From Tessaracoccus defluvii (GTDB lineage Bacteria; Actinomycetota; Actinomycetes; Propionibacteriales; Propionibacteriaceae), in the NCBI RefSeq assembly GCF_014489575.1, contig NZ_CP060789.1, positions 496,001 through 560,000 on the forward strand: DNA of 64,000 nt, in the 5' to 3' direction. Positions 8,059-17,884 of the stretch are shown here, piece by piece; the stretch's first letter is position 1; each line of letters opens with the position of its first letter. The notes below the pieces were generated by a model. That model ran no database searches. It saw only the letters and a program-made list of their open reading frames with translations, and was not told where the DNA came from. A program made the translations under genes and the position numbers.

Positions 8059-9359
8059 CCGAGCACCCGCCGCAGGTACGGGTTCAGGAACAGGCCGTCG
8101 GGATCCAGCTGGGCCCGGAGCCGTCCGAAGTCCTCGAACCGCGGATAGACGGGCGCCAGGTCGCCCGCCTCGCGCCAGTGCATCTTCCCCCAGTGCGGCC
8201 GGCCGCCGTAGGCCAGCATGATCGACTCCACCGTCCGGAAGTAGGGCTCGGGGTCCTCGCCACCGAACCTGTGCACCGCGATGTACGCGGTGGCGCGCCC
8301 GTGCGCCGTCGAGAGCCACAGGTCGTCGGCCGCGGCGAAGCGGACCTCGACGGGGAAGGAGATGCGCCAGCCGCTGCGGGAGATGGCCCGGCGGACGGCG
8401 GCGAAGGCGTCGAGCACTAGGTCGGCCGGGATGGCGTACTCCATCTCGGTGAAGCGGACCCGCCGCTGCGTCGTGAACACGTGCGTCGACAGGTCGCTGT
8501 AGGCGCGGTCGCCGCTGAGCCGCACGATGCTCCGGTTGATCCACGGCACCGTCGCGGGGATGGTCCGGCCGACGACACACGCGGCGCGGAGCATGTCGTT
8601 GGCGAGCAGGTCGTCGTCCAGCCAGCGGCGGGCCGGCGACAGCGGAGACCGTCCCTCGCCGAGGGGTACCCGGGCGTTGTCCTTGGTCAGAGCACGATCG
8701 GTGTGCGGGAACCAGAAGAACTCGAAGTGGTCGCTGGCCGCGACCCGCTCGGACAGCGACCCGAGGACGGCGTCCAGCGGCTCGGGGCGCTCGACGGCGC
8801 TCAGGTCGAACGCGTCGACGCAGCGGATCGTGACCTCGACGAGGATGCCCAGCGCCCCCAGCCCCAACGCGACCGCGGGCAGCAGCGCCGGATCGCCGTC
8901 GCGGCCGACGCGCAGGATCTCGCCGGTGCCCGTGACGAGCACGGCGCCGACGACCTGGGCCGCGATCCCACGGAACCCGGCACCGGTCCCGTGGGTGCCG
9001 GTGGAGATCGCGCCGGCCACGGACTGGGCGTCGATGTCGCCGAGGTTCTCCATGGCCAGCCCGTACGGTGCCAGCAGCGCGGGCACGTCACGCAGCCGGG
9101 TGCCGGCACCCAGAGTGACCTCCCGCGTCCCACGGTCGACGGCGAGCAGCCCGGAGAGGGCGTCCAGGCTCACCTGCACCCCGTCGGCCTCGGCGATGGC
9201 GCTGAAGCTGTGGCCCGCCCCGACGGCCTTCACCGCCATGCCCTCGGCGGCGGCCCGCCGCACGAGCGCCACGACCTCGTCGACCGTGCCGGGGCGCTCG
9301 ACTCGTGCCGGGCGCACAGCCACGGTGCGCCCCCAGTTGCGCCAGATGTCAGTCCTCAC
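8055..9359 (-). CDS. FAD-linked aldonolactone oxidase (D-arabinono-1,4-lactone / L-gulonolactone oxidase type)
   Basis: 434 residues from GTG 9359, whose GTGA overlaps the stop of the upstream aldolase-like gene. The N-terminal VAO-type FAD domain shows VKAVGAGHSFSAIAEADGVQ and TGTHGTGAGFRGI. The C-terminal sugar-lactone oxidase domain ends with RPHWGKMHW, the H-W-x-K signature of this family, and DPDGLFLNPYLRRVLG. Family enzymes oxidise aldono-1,4-lactones or alditols with O2 or another acceptor in the cytosol. It is the last gene of the bglB-MFS-aldolase operon. The exact lactone substrate is not readable. Confidence 0.87.
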   Translation of the reverse strand: MRTDIWRNWGRTVAVRPARVERPGTVDEVVALVRRAAAEGMAVKAVGAGHSFSAIAEADGVQVSLDALSGLLAVDRGTREVTLGAGTRLRDVPALLAPYGLAMENLGDIDAQSVAGAISTGTHGTGAGFRGIAAQVVGAVLVTGTGEILRVGRDGDPALLPAVALGLGALGILVEVTIRCVDAFDLSAVERPEPLDAVLGSLSERVAASDHFEFFWFPHTDRALTKDNARVPLGEGRSPLSPARRWLDDDLLANDMLRAACVVGRTIPATVPWINRSIVRLSGDRAYSDLSTHVFTTQRRVRFTEMEYAIPADLVLDAFAAVRRAISRSGWRISFPVEVRFAAADDLWLSTAHGRATAYIAVHRFGGEDPEPYFRTVESIMLAYGGRPHWGKMHWREAGDLAPVYPRFEDFGRLRAQLDPDGLFLNPYLRRVLG

Positions 9360-10558
9360 AGGAATGCCTTTCCTTCGCCCCGGTAGGTGGGAAGCCGGTC
9401 GACGACGGAGGTCCCGTCGACAACCACGAACTCACGGACGTGCTCGCTCAGCTCGCCGGACTTGGCGTGCCGGAACCACACGCGATCCCCGACGCGGAGC
9501 GAGAGGGCGCCCTCACCCTGGAGGGGGGTCTGCACCTCGCCTGCGCCCTCGCGGTGCAGCATCCGCAGCGACGGAGGGTAGGCGACCAGCGGAAGCCGGT
9601 CGTCGCCCGGCGGGCCCGAGGCGATCCAGCCCCCGCCGAGCACGGTGACGCAGTCGCGGCGCGGCTTGCGCACCACCGACAGCGCGAATCCCGTCGCCGT
9701 CCGCGGCGTGAAGGCCGCGTAGGAGTCGAAGTAGTGCCCGGCGAACAGTCCGCTCCCCGCGGCCACCTCGGTGACGGCGCCTTCGAGGGTCGTCGTCTCC
9801 AGGGACCCGGTGCCGCCGCCGTTGACGAACTCCAGGTCCGCGACCGCGCCGAGGGCGGCCACCGTCGCCGCCCGCCGCTCGGCGAGTTCCGCGGCAGAAC
9901 GCTCCTTCATCCAGGCGATGACCCGGTTGCTGGCGCGCTGGCCGCGGACCCGGTCCGCCACGCCCGCGATCTGCGCCTCGTAGGCCATCAGCCCCACCAG
10001 GCGGAACCCGGGCCGCGCGACGACCTGCTCCGCCAGGGCCGTGACCTCGGCAGGGGTGCGCAACGGCGAGCGCCAGGCGCCGACCCGGCCCAGCGGCCGG
10101 GGTCCGTGCCAGGCCGCGTCGAGCTCGAGGCAGACCCGGATCTCCGGGCGCGTGCCGGGCGGGGCGACGGCATCGATGAGGTCGAGCTGCGCGACAGCGT
10201 CGACCATGAGCGTCACCCTCGCGCAGGCCGTCCCGGACGCGGCGAGCGCCGCCAGCGCCCTCCGGTCCGCCGTCGGGTAGCCGACGACGACGTCGGGACA
10301 CGTCTCAGCGAGCCACAGCGCCTCCGGGAGCGTGTAGGCGAGCACGCCGGCGAAGCCGGGACGGCCCAGCAGCTCCTCCAACACTCCCCGCACCCGCAGG
10401 GACTTGCTGGCGAGCCGGATCGGCGTGCCGCCGGCCCGGCGGATCAGGTCATCGGCGTTGGCCAGCAGCGCAGCCCGGTCGAGGACGGCGTACGGCGGAT
10501 CCTCCGCCTGGGTCGCGGCGGTCCACCGCTTCCAGGGGCCATCGTTCCAGCCCTTCAC
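9356..10558 (-). CDS. PLP-dependent amino acid deaminase/aldolase-like protein (alanine racemase N-terminal fold)
   Basis: 400 residues from GTG 10558 (VKGWNDGPWKRW), overlapping the MFS stop in GTGA. The N-terminal half looks like the fold III PLP barrel of alanine racemase and D-threonine aldolase: YAVLDRAALLANADDLIRRA, then IRLASKSLRVRGVLEELL, where the Lys in ASKS is the probable PLP lysine. The later LEFVNGGGTGSL fits the phosphate-binding loop and the C-terminal GDRVWFRHAKSGELSEH the metal-binding domain of DSD1-like enzymes. The likely activity is on D-hydroxy amino acids, but a deaminase is equally possible. It is coupled on both sides (MFS before, lactone oxidase after), which suggests a shared catabolic route. 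Confidence 0.8.
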   Translation of the reverse strand: MKGWNDGPWKRWTAATQAEDPPYAVLDRAALLANADDLIRRAGGTPIRLASKSLRVRGVLEELLGRPGFAGVLAYTLPEALWLAETCPDVVVGYPTADRRALAALAASGTACARVTLMVDAVAQLDLIDAVAPPGTRPEIRVCLELDAAWHGPRPLGRVGAWRSPLRTPAEVTALAEQVVARPGFRLVGLMAYEAQIAGVADRVRGQRASNRVIAWMKERSAAELAERRAATVAALGAVADLEFVNGGGTGSLETTTLEGAVTEVAAGSGLFAGHYFDSYAAFTPRTATGFALSVVRKPRRDCVTVLGGGWIASGPPGDDRLPLVAYPPSLRMLHREGAGEVQTPLQGEGALSLRVGDRVWFRHAKSGELSEHVREFVVVDGTSVVDRLPTYRGEGKAFL

Positions 10559-11781
10559 CGGACCCCCTTCACGCGGAAGACGACGATCCCGCCGACGGCC
10601 ATGATCGCGGCGGCCACCAGGTACAGCTCGGTGTAGCCGGCCACCGACAGCACCGCCCAGCCGACCAGCGGGGCGATCGGCAGGTGCTGCGCGGAGTTCA
10701 CGATGCCCAGATCCCGGGCCCTGGTCTCCGGGTCGGGGAGCACGTCGGTGAGCAGCGCCTGATCCACGGACAGGAACGCCCCGTAGCCGACGCCGAGCAG
10801 GACACCCGCCACCAGGGTCGCCTCCCACGTCGGCAGCAGCGCCAGCAGCAGGGCGGCGACGACCTGGAGGCCGGCGCACACCGCTACCAGCGCCCGCCGT
10901 CGCCGCCACCGGTCGGTCAGCAGGCCGCCGGCCCAGGTGGCGACGGCGCAGCCGGCCAGGTAGACGAGGATCAGGATCATCAGCGCGCCGTCGGGATCGG
11001 GCATGCGCAGCTCGTCGGACAGGAAGAACAACAGGTAGGTGGTGCCGACGAGGTTGCCCACGTTGACCAGCACGCGTGACAGGCCGGCCCAGCCGAGGTC
11101 GCGGTAGCCACGCAGCGCCGTCGGGTGCCAGCGCCAGGGGCTCGGACGCGGCTCGTCCCCGCTCGGAGGCCGCTCCCGGTAGGTGATCAGGAACGGCACC
11201 GGGCAGAGCGCCGCGATGACGGCGATGACCAGCCAGCTCGGCCCCACCTCCGGCACCAGTTCCGTGACGATGACCATCCCGATGGCGAGCGAGAACACCT
11301 GCGGAAGCCCCATGGCGGCCGATGCCCGGCCCCGCTGATCCTCGGGGACCCGGTCGGCGATGACGGCGGACAGCGACACGAGGACGGCGGCCTCCCCGAG
11401 GCCGACCAGGGTCAGCAGCACCGCGGCGCCCTGCCAGGACTGCTGGTAGCCCACGAAGGCGAACGGCACCGTCGCCGTGATGAGCCCTCCGAGAGCCCAC
11501 AGCCGGCGCCGCCCGAAGCGGGTCCGCGTCCGGTCGCACAACCAGCCGACGACCGGCACCGCGACGACCAGCACCATCGCCATCAGGATGATCAGCAGCG
11601 ACCCGATGCCCACCTTGTCGTTCGGGTCCAGCACGCTGGCGAGCTTCACGATGAGGAACTGGCCCGGCAGCATGACCAGCATCCAGTAGCCGAACCAGGC
11701 CAACGCGAACAGCGTCAGCCAGAGCCCGGTGACGCGTGGCAGCGTCGCGGACGGCGCAGCCGCCCCGGCCGAGGTGGACAA
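10555..11781 (-). CDS. MFS/GPH-like sugar transporter
   Basis: About 408 residues with 12 hydrophobic segments. The motif PVVGWLCDRTRTRFGRRRLW after helix 2 is the D-R-(T/S)-x-R-x-G-R-R-R pattern seen in glycoside-pentoside-hexuronide-like and related MFS sugar carriers; a second copy is GGLLTDRWRRRRALV in the C-half. I propose TTG 11781, two bases after the bglB stop; no ATG occurs before helix 1, and upstream in-frame sequence only mirrors bglB. It lies in an operon with a beta-glucosidase upstream, so import of a beta-glucoside or its product is plausible. Start and substrate are uncertain. Confidence 0.78.
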   Translation of the reverse strand: MSTSAGAAAPSATLPRVTGLWLTLFALAWFGYWMLVMLPGQFLIVKLASVLDPNDKVGIGSLLIILMAMVLVVAVPVVGWLCDRTRTRFGRRRLWALGGLITATVPFAFVGYQQSWQGAAVLLTLVGLGEAAVLVSLSAVIADRVPEDQRGRASAAMGLPQVFSLAIGMVIVTELVPEVGPSWLVIAVIAALCPVPFLITYRERPPSGDEPRPSPWRWHPTALRGYRDLGWAGLSRVLVNVGNLVGTTYLLFFLSDELRMPDPDGALMILILVYLAGCAVATWAGGLLTDRWRRRRALVAVCAGLQVVAALLLALLPTWEATLVAGVLLGVGYGAFLSVDQALLTDVLPDPETRARDLGIVNSAQHLPIAPLVGWAVLSVAGYTELYLVAAAIMAVGGIVVFRVKGVR

Positions 11782-11783
11782 CC

Positions 11784-13181
11784 TCAGCCCCGTCCGCGTG
11801 CGTCGAGCAGGGAGCGCAGCCACCGGAACGACGACTTCGGCGTCCGCTCCCCGCTGTCGAAGTCGACGTGCACGAGCCCGAACCGTTGCGTGAAGCCGGC
11901 CGCCCATTCCCAGTTGTCCAGCAGCGACCACACGAAGTAGCCGCGCAGGTCCACCCCGTCGGCGACCCGCCGGGGGCGACGGCGGCCAGGGCCGCCCCGA
12001 GGTGGCCGGCCAGGTAGGCGACCCGCTCGGTGTCGTCGACGACCCCGGTGGCGTCGGGCTCGTCGGGGAAGCTGGCCCCGCTCTCTGTGATGTAGACCGG
12101 CGGCAGGGAGTCGCCGTAGCGGTCGCGCATCTGTCCGAGCAGGACGCCCAGGTAGTCGGGCGCGATGGGCCACCCGAAGCCCGTCAGGTTGTGGCCGGGC
12201 AGCGGTTCCAGGCGGAAGGGGAGCCCTGCCATCGCCTCGGAGGTGCCGTCGGGGCTCGAGCCCGTTCCGGAACCCGCCGCGATGACGCTGGGCTGGTAGT
12301 AGTTCAGCCCGTAGAAGTCGATGGGCTCCGACATGATCGCCAGGTCACCGTCCGGCATGGCCGCGAACGCGCCGAACATGGGCGCCAGCTCGTCGGGCAC
12401 CTGCGGGTAGTGCCCCAGCAGCACCGGGTCGGCGAAGATCCGGTTGTGGATGATGTCGAACAGGAACGCCATCTCCGCGTCCGCGGCCTCCGGCCCGGCG
12501 GGCAGGACGGGGGAGTGGACGTTGGTGATCCCGACCTGGCCGCGCACGCCCGCCGCCCGCAGCGCCTGCACCGACAGGCCGTGACCGAGCAGCTGGTGGT
12601 GGACCGTCGGCAGTGCGTCGAACAGGAGGGCCTCGCCCGGCGCGTGCAGCCCGAGGGCGTAGCCGTTGAGGGTGACCGTCGCCGGCTCATTGACGGTGAT
12701 CCACGCATCCACCCGGTCGCCGAAACGCTCACCCACCAAGCCGGCGAAGTCGCCCAACCGGAGGGCGGTGTTGCGGTCGAGCCAGCCGCCGAGTACTCGA
12801 CGGGCAGGTCCCAGTGCGAGATCGTGACGAAGGGGGAGATCCCGGCCGCGGCCAGCTCGTCCAGCAGCCGGTCGTAGAAGGCGACACCCTCGGGATCCAG
12901 TGGCCCCTGCCGCCCGGCTGCAGCCGGGTCCAGCTCAGCGAGAACCGGTAGGCGTCCGCGCCGAGCTCGGACATCAGCGCGACATCCTCGGGGAAGCGGT
13001 GATAGTGGTCGGCGGTGACGGCCGGCGTCGTCGCGTCGAAGATCCGGCCGGGCAGATCCGCGTAGGCGTCCCACACGCTCGGGGTGCGTCGGCCGACGGT
13101 GGCGCCACCCTCGATCTGGGCTGCCGCGGTCGCCGTGCCGACGAGGAAACCGGGGGGAAGGGTGAGCTGAGGGGACGTCAT
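11784..13181 (-). CDS. bglB: GH1 beta-glucosidase (three apparent single-base frameshifts)
   Basis: The start is ATG 13181 with GGAGAA upstream. The coding sequence passes through four frames: [19 protein letters not shown], then [22 protein letters not shown], then [21 protein letters not shown] and [12 protein letters not shown], then [21 protein letters not shown]. These hold the GH1 acid/base motif (T-x-N-E-P) and nucleophile motif (I/V-T-E-x-G). Adding one base at 12902-12907, 12790-12791 and 11972-11976 restores a 466-residue protein of normal family length. All three are G/C-run contractions, so a sequencing artefact is more likely than decay. It hydrolyses beta-glucosides or beta-galactosides in the cytosol and is the first gene of the operon running to 8055. 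Confidence 0.82.
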
Positions 13182-13256
13182 CGGGTTCTCCAAGGACCGG
13201 ACCGCGTCGTCCGGATGAGTCTGCGCGATGTGGGTCAGGTGTCCCACTGCCTGGGT

Positions 13257-13285
13257 AGTGTAAGAGTCGGCCCAACGGTGGGCAA
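13257..13285 (-). promoter_or_regulatory. Candidate bglB promoter with overlapping palindrome
   Basis: On the minus strand TTGCCC (13280-13285), a 17-base spacer and TACACT (13257-13262) fit a sigma-70-type promoter directed at bglB. The palindrome GCCCA-ACGG-TGGGC at 13270-13283 overlaps the -35 and spacer, and is a good position for a repressor such as the divergently encoded TetR protein. Confidence 0.45.
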
Positions 13286-13328
13286 GGGTTCTGTCCACGG
13301 ATCAGGACGCCCAGCGGAGGGGGACGCC

Positions 13329-13952
13329 ATGCCACGCATCGCGGTGGAGGAGCGGCGGCAGCTGCTCGTCGCGGCCGCGCTGCGCGTGGTGTCCGAGCGC
13401 GGCCTCGAGGCCGCCACCACCAGGGCCATCGTCGGCGAGGCCGGCATGTCGCTGGCCAGCTTCCACTACGCCTTCGGCTCACGCGACGAACTGATCGACC
13501 GGCTGATCGACGAGGTCCTCGTGGTGGAGGAGGCGGCGATCCTTCCCGCCGCCACCGCCGGAGGCTCGCTGGAGGACCTGATCGCGGCCGGGCTGAACGG
13601 CTACCTCGGGCACCTGCGGGCCGACCCCGCGCGGGAACAGGTGATGCTCGAGCTCGCCCTCCATGCGCTGCGGACGGGCAGCCCTCTCGCCGCCCGCCAG
13701 TACGCCCAGTACACGCGGATCGCCCTGCGGTCGCTGCAGTTGGCGGCCCGGGCGACCGGCCGACGCTGGGCGACCCCGCCCGAGACGGTGGCGGCCCTGC
13801 TCGTCGCCCTGACGGACGGGCTGACGCTGACCTGGCTCGTCTCCCGTGACGACGCGACCGCAGAGGCGGTGGTCGCGGCCGCCGCCCGCGCCGTCGCAGC
13901 CCTGGCCCACCCCGACCCCGATGAACCTGCGAAGGACGAGGACCATGACTGA
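13329..13952 (+). CDS. TetR-family transcriptional regulator
   Basis: 207 residues from ATG 13329, preceded by CGGAGG. The N-terminal helix-turn-helix is typical of TetR proteins: [20 protein letters not shown], then [31 protein letters not shown]. The C-terminal half is the variable ligand domain. It is divergent from the beta-glucosidase operon, with a palindrome in the shared 147-base intergenic region, and overlaps the following aldehyde dehydrogenase start by 8 bases. It may therefore repress one or both units. Its ligand is unknown. Confidence 0.87.
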   Translation: MPRIAVEERRQLLVAAALRVVSERGLEAATTRAIVGEAGMSLASFHYAFGSRDELIDRLIDEVLVVEEAAILPAATAGGSLEDLIAAGLNGYLGHLRADPAREQVMLELALHALRTGSPLAARQYAQYTRIALRSLQLAARATGRRWATPPETVAALLVALTDGLTLTWLVSRDDATAEAVVAAAARAVAALAHPDPDEPAKDEDHD

Positions 13953-15338
13953 CGTTGCCGACGCCCTGCGCGCCCATTTCGACACCGGAGCCACGGCCAC
14001 GCGGCGCTGGAGGGTCACACAACTGCGCGCGCTGCGCGACCTGCTGCGCCGTCACCAGCATCGGATCGAGGCGGCGCTCGCCGCCGACCTCGGCAAGCCC
14101 GCCGCGGAGGTGGTGATCACCGAGATCGGGCCGGTCATCGGCGAGATCGACCACGCGCTGCGCCGGCTGCGACGGTGGATGCGGCCCCGGCGCGTGCGCC
14201 TGCCCTACCAGTACCTGCCCGCCCGGGCCCGCGTTCTGCGGCAACCGCTGGGTGTCGTCGCCATCATCGGGCCGTGGAACTACCCCGTGCACCTGGTGCT
14301 GAACCCGCTCGTCGGGGCCCTGGCCGCCGGCAACGCGGTCGTCATCAAGCCCAGCGAGCTCGCCCCCGCGACTAGCGCGCTGCTCGCCGAGCTGCTCCCG
14401 CTGCACCTGGATCCCAGCGCCGTCGCCGTCGTGGAGGGCGGCCCCGAGGCCGTCACGGACCTGCTGCGGCAGCGGCTCGACCACATCTTCTTCACCGGCT
14501 CGGAGCGCGTCGGGCGCATCGTCGCGGAGGCAGCGGCCACGACGCTGACCCCGTCACGCTCGAGCTGGGCGGCAAGTCGCCGGTGTACGTCGACGGCAGT
14601 GTCGACCTCACCGCGGCCGCGCGACGGATCATGTGGGGCAAGCTGCTGAACTCGGGGCAGACGTGCGTCGCGCCCGACTACCTGCTCGCCACGCCGGAGG
14701 TCGCCGGACGCCTCGTGCCGCACCTGGCGCGTGCCGCCGAGGAGTTCTACGGGCCCGAGCCGGCGGCCAATCCGGACTACGGCCGGATCGTCTCGCAGGG
14801 CCACACGGAGCGCCTGTCGGGGCTCCTCGACGGGCACGTCGCGGCGTTCGGGGGAGCGGTCGACGTGCCCGCCCGCCACGTCGCGCCGACCGTCATCGAC
14901 GGCGCGGACCCCGACTCGCCGCTGATGTGCGAGGAGATCTTCGGGCCCGTGCTGCCGATCGTCCACGTCGCGTCGGCACAGGCGGCCATCGACTTCATCA
15001 CGGCCAGGCCCAAGCCGTTGGCGCTCTACGTCTTCTCCCGGCGCCGCCGGGTGCGGCGGGCCTTCATCCGTGGGACCACCTCCGGGGGACTCTGCTTCGA
15101 CCTGCCTACGGCACACCTCGCGGCGCCGGAGCTCCCCTTCGGGGGCGTCGGCGCCAGCGGGATGGGGGCCTACCACGGTGAGACGTCCTTCGAGACGTTC
15201 AGCCACAGCCGCTCGGTGCTCGACAAGCCGCTGCGCCCCGACACCGTGCGGCTGCTCTACCCGCCCTACCGGGGCAGACGCGCGGCCCTCAGCGTGCGGC
15301 TCATGCACGGACGCTCCGTCGGTCCGGCCGCCCCGTGA
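13945..15338 (+). CDS. NAD(P)-dependent aldehyde dehydrogenase, class 3 type (one apparent frameshift)
   Basis: Starts at ATG 13945 with AAGGA upstream. The N-half ([38 protein letters not shown]) and C-half ([13 protein letters not shown] with the catalytic Cys, [25 protein letters not shown]) are in different frames. Adding one C to CCCC at 14549-14552 restores [18 protein letters not shown] across the junction and gives about 464 residues, the usual size of the short class 3 fatty/aromatic aldehyde dehydrogenases. It oxidises an aldehyde to an acid. It lies between tetR and a UvrA-like gene, whose GTG start overlaps its stop (GTGA). The frameshift is probably a sequencing error. Confidence 0.85.
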
Positions 15339-17884
15339 CGCGGGGGCGCGTCGGCGTCGTCGAGGTGCGTGGTGCCCGGGTGCACAACCTGCGCGGCATC
15401 GACGTCGACATACCGCTCGAGACACTGGTGGCGATCGCCGGCGTCTCCGGCTCCGGCAAGTCGTCGCTGGCGATGGGCGTGCTCTACGCCGAGGGTTCCC
15501 GCCGCTACGTCGAGGCCCTGTCGACCTACACGCGGCGCCGGATCGGCCAGACCGCGCACCCGGACGTCGACCTGGTGCGGCACGTGCCGGCCGCGCTGGC
15601 CCTGCGGCAGCGTCCCGGCGTGCCGGGGGTGCGGTCCACCTTCGGCACCTCCACCGAACTGCTGAACGTGGTCCGCCTCATGTTCTCCCGGCTCGCCTCA
15701 CACGTGTGCCGCAACGGTCACCGGCAACCCCCAACGCTGGCGGTCGCGGCTGAGGAGCCGATCGTGTGCGCAGTGTGCGGGGTGGGCGTCGACGCGCCCG
15801 GCGCCGAGGCGCTGGCCTTCAACTCGGGGGGCGCCTGCCCGACCTGTCAGGGCATCGGGACCGTCCGCGAGGTCGACGACGCCACCCTCATCCGGGACGA
15901 GGGCCTCAGCCTCGACGAGGGCACCGTCCTGCCCTGGCAGGCCTTCGGGTTCAACGTGCAGCCGTTGATCGCCCGCGAGTTCGGGGTCCGCACCGACGTG
16001 CCCTGGCGGGACCTGACCGACGCCGAGCGCGAGATCGTGCTGAACGGCCCCGCAGAGAAGAAGCACATCGCCGTCACCTCGAAGAAGGGCCTGCACGAGC
16101 TCGACTTCACCTTCCGCAACGCCCGCCTCACCGTCACCGAGGAGCTGAAGCGGGCCGTCGACGAACGACGTCTCGCCCGGGTCAGCCGCTTCCTGCAAGA
16201 ACGGACGTGCCCCGACTGCGCCGGCACCCGGCTGTCTCCCGCCGCGGCCGCGCCGCGCATCGGCCCGTTGGGCCTCGCCGAGGTGAGTGCCCTGACGCTG
16301 GAGGACCTGGTCGCCTGGGCCGCGGACGTCCCCGCCGGGCTGCCCGCCGACATGGAGCCGCTCGCGCGCTCCCTCGTCGACGTCCTGCTCGCCATGTCGC
16401 GGCGGCTCCTCGATCTGGGGCTCGGCTACCTGTCGCTGGACCGGGCAGCGTCGACGCTGTCGACCGGCGAACGTCAGCGGGTGCAGCTCGCCCGCGCCGT
16501 GCGCAACGAGACAACCGGGATCCTGTACGTCCTGGACGAGCCGTCCATCGGTCTGCACCCGGCCAACGTCGTCGGCCTGCAGGGCGTGATCGCCGACCTT
16601 CTCGCCGACGGCAACTCCGTGGTGCTGGTCGACCACGATCCACTCGTGCTGCGGGAGGCCGCCCACCTCATCGAGATCGGTCCGGGCGCGGGTCGCGACG
16701 GCGGCACCGTCATCGCCAGCGGCACCGTCGACGATCTGGACCGCAACCCCGCCTCCCGCATCGGCGGCTACCTGACGGGCCGACGCCGCGTCGTCGCCCG
16801 CACCCCCGTCGCCGAGGCGGACGTCTTCGCCCCTGGCACGATCCGGCTGACGACCGGGCCGCTGCACACCGTCTCCGCGCTGGAGGTGGCCATTCCGCGG
16901 GGCCGCCTGACTGCCGTCACCGGCGTCTCCGGCTCGGGCAAGACCACGCTCGTCCTCGACGGCCTCGTGCCCGCGGTGCGCGCCGACGGCGCGGCCAGGC
17001 CGGGCCACGTCCTGTCCGTGGAGGCCGAGGGGATCGGGCGGGTCGAGGTGGTCGACGCGACGCCCATCGGGATCAACTCCCGCTCCACCGTCGCCACCTA
17101 CTCCGGGGTCCTCGACGAACTGCGGCGCGCCTATGCGCGCCTGGACTCGGCTGAGGCCGCCGGCCTCGGGGTCGGGGACTTCTCCTACAACACCGGCTCG
17201 CTGCGCTGCCAGCGCTGCGAGGGCACCGGGGAGATCAGCCTCGACGTGCAGTTCCTTCCCGACGTCGACATCGCCTGCACCGAGTGCGGCGGTCGTCGCT
17301 ACGGGCCGGCGGCGGCGCTCCACCGACGACCCTCGGCCGACGGCGGCGGTTCGCTCACGTTGCCCGAACTGCTCGCGTTGACGGTGGACGACGCGCTCCC
17401 GCACGTGGCCGACCTCACGAAGGTGGGGGCCCGCCTGGCGGCGCTGCGGGACGTCGGGCTCGGCTACCTCACCCTCGGCGAGGCCACCCCCACGCTGTCC
17501 GGTGGCGAGGCGCAGCGGCTCAAGCTCGCCACGGAACTCGGCCGGGCACAGTCGACGACGCTGTTCGTCCTCGACGAGCCGACCGTCGGGCTGCACCCGG
17601 ACGACGTCGCGGTCCTTCTGGGCGTCCTGCAACGGCTGCTCGACCGGGGCGGCACCGTCGTGGTGATCGAGCACGACCTCGATCTCATCGCCAACGCCGA
17701 CCACGTCATCGACCTGGGGCCGGGCGGTGGAGCGGCCGGCGGGAGGATCGTCGCGACGGGCACCCCGGCGCAGGTGGCCGCGTCACCCGCCAGCGTGACG
17801 GGCCGCTACCTGGCCGGGCACCTGGCCATTCCGGTGGACGGCTACTCGGCCGCCTCCAGCCAGGCCTCCTCCAGTTCGGCCTGA
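15335..17884 (+). CDS. UvrA-like ABC ATPase, class II (UvrA2/DrrC type)
   Basis: 849 residues from GTG 15335. Two ABC ATPase halves are visible: Walker A GVSGSGKSSLA and GVSGSGKTTLV; signature motifs LSTGERQRVQLARAV and LSGGEAQRLKLATEL; Walker B ILYVLDEPSIGLHP and TLFVLDEPTVGLHP. Zinc modules are CPTCQG, CPDCAG and CQRCEG/CTECGG. It is about 100 residues shorter than housekeeping UvrA (about 950), and the UvrB-binding part appears to be missing. That is the hallmark of UvrA2 proteins, some linked to resistance to DNA-binding drugs (DrrC). It is coupled to the aldehyde dehydrogenase gene, suggesting a shared stress response. The 3' end overlaps the convergent ABC-F gene by 43 bases. Confidence 0.88.
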   Translation: MTRGRVGVVEVRGARVHNLRGIDVDIPLETLVAIAGVSGSGKSSLAMGVLYAEGSRRYVEALSTYTRRRIGQTAHPDVDLVRHVPAALALRQRPGVPGVRSTFGTSTELLNVVRLMFSRLASHVCRNGHRQPPTLAVAAEEPIVCAVCGVGVDAPGAEALAFNSGGACPTCQGIGTVREVDDATLIRDEGLSLDEGTVLPWQAFGFNVQPLIAREFGVRTDVPWRDLTDAEREIVLNGPAEKKHIAVTSKKGLHELDFTFRNARLTVTEELKRAVDERRLARVSRFLQERTCPDCAGTRLSPAAAAPRIGPLGLAEVSALTLEDLVAWAADVPAGLPADMEPLARSLVDVLLAMSRRLLDLGLGYLSLDRAASTLSTGERQRVQLARAVRNETTGILYVLDEPSIGLHPANVVGLQGVIADLLADGNSVVLVDHDPLVLREAAHLIEIGPGAGRDGGTVIASGTVDDLDRNPASRIGGYLTGRRRVVARTPVAEADVFAPGTIRLTTGPLHTVSALEVAIPRGRLTAVTGVSGSGKTTLVLDGLVPAVRADGAARPGHVLSVEAEGIGRVEVVDATPIGINSRSTVATYSGVLDELRRAYARLDSAEAAGLGVGDFSYNTGSLRCQRCEGTGEISLDVQFLPDVDIACTECGGRRYGPAAALHRRPSADGGGSLTLPELLALTVDDALPHVADLTKVGARLAALRDVGLGYLTLGEATPTLSGGEAQRLKLATELGRAQSTTLFVLDEPTVGLHPDDVAVLLGVLQRLLDRGGTVVVIEHDLDLIANADHVIDLGPGGGAAGGRIVATGTPAQVAASPASVTGRYLAGHLAIPVDGYSAASSQASSSSA

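Noticed and set aside
15698..17704. A 668-codon open frame antisense to the UvrA-like gene
   Set aside because: Shadow of the ABC ATPase gene on the other strand; no motifs of its own.
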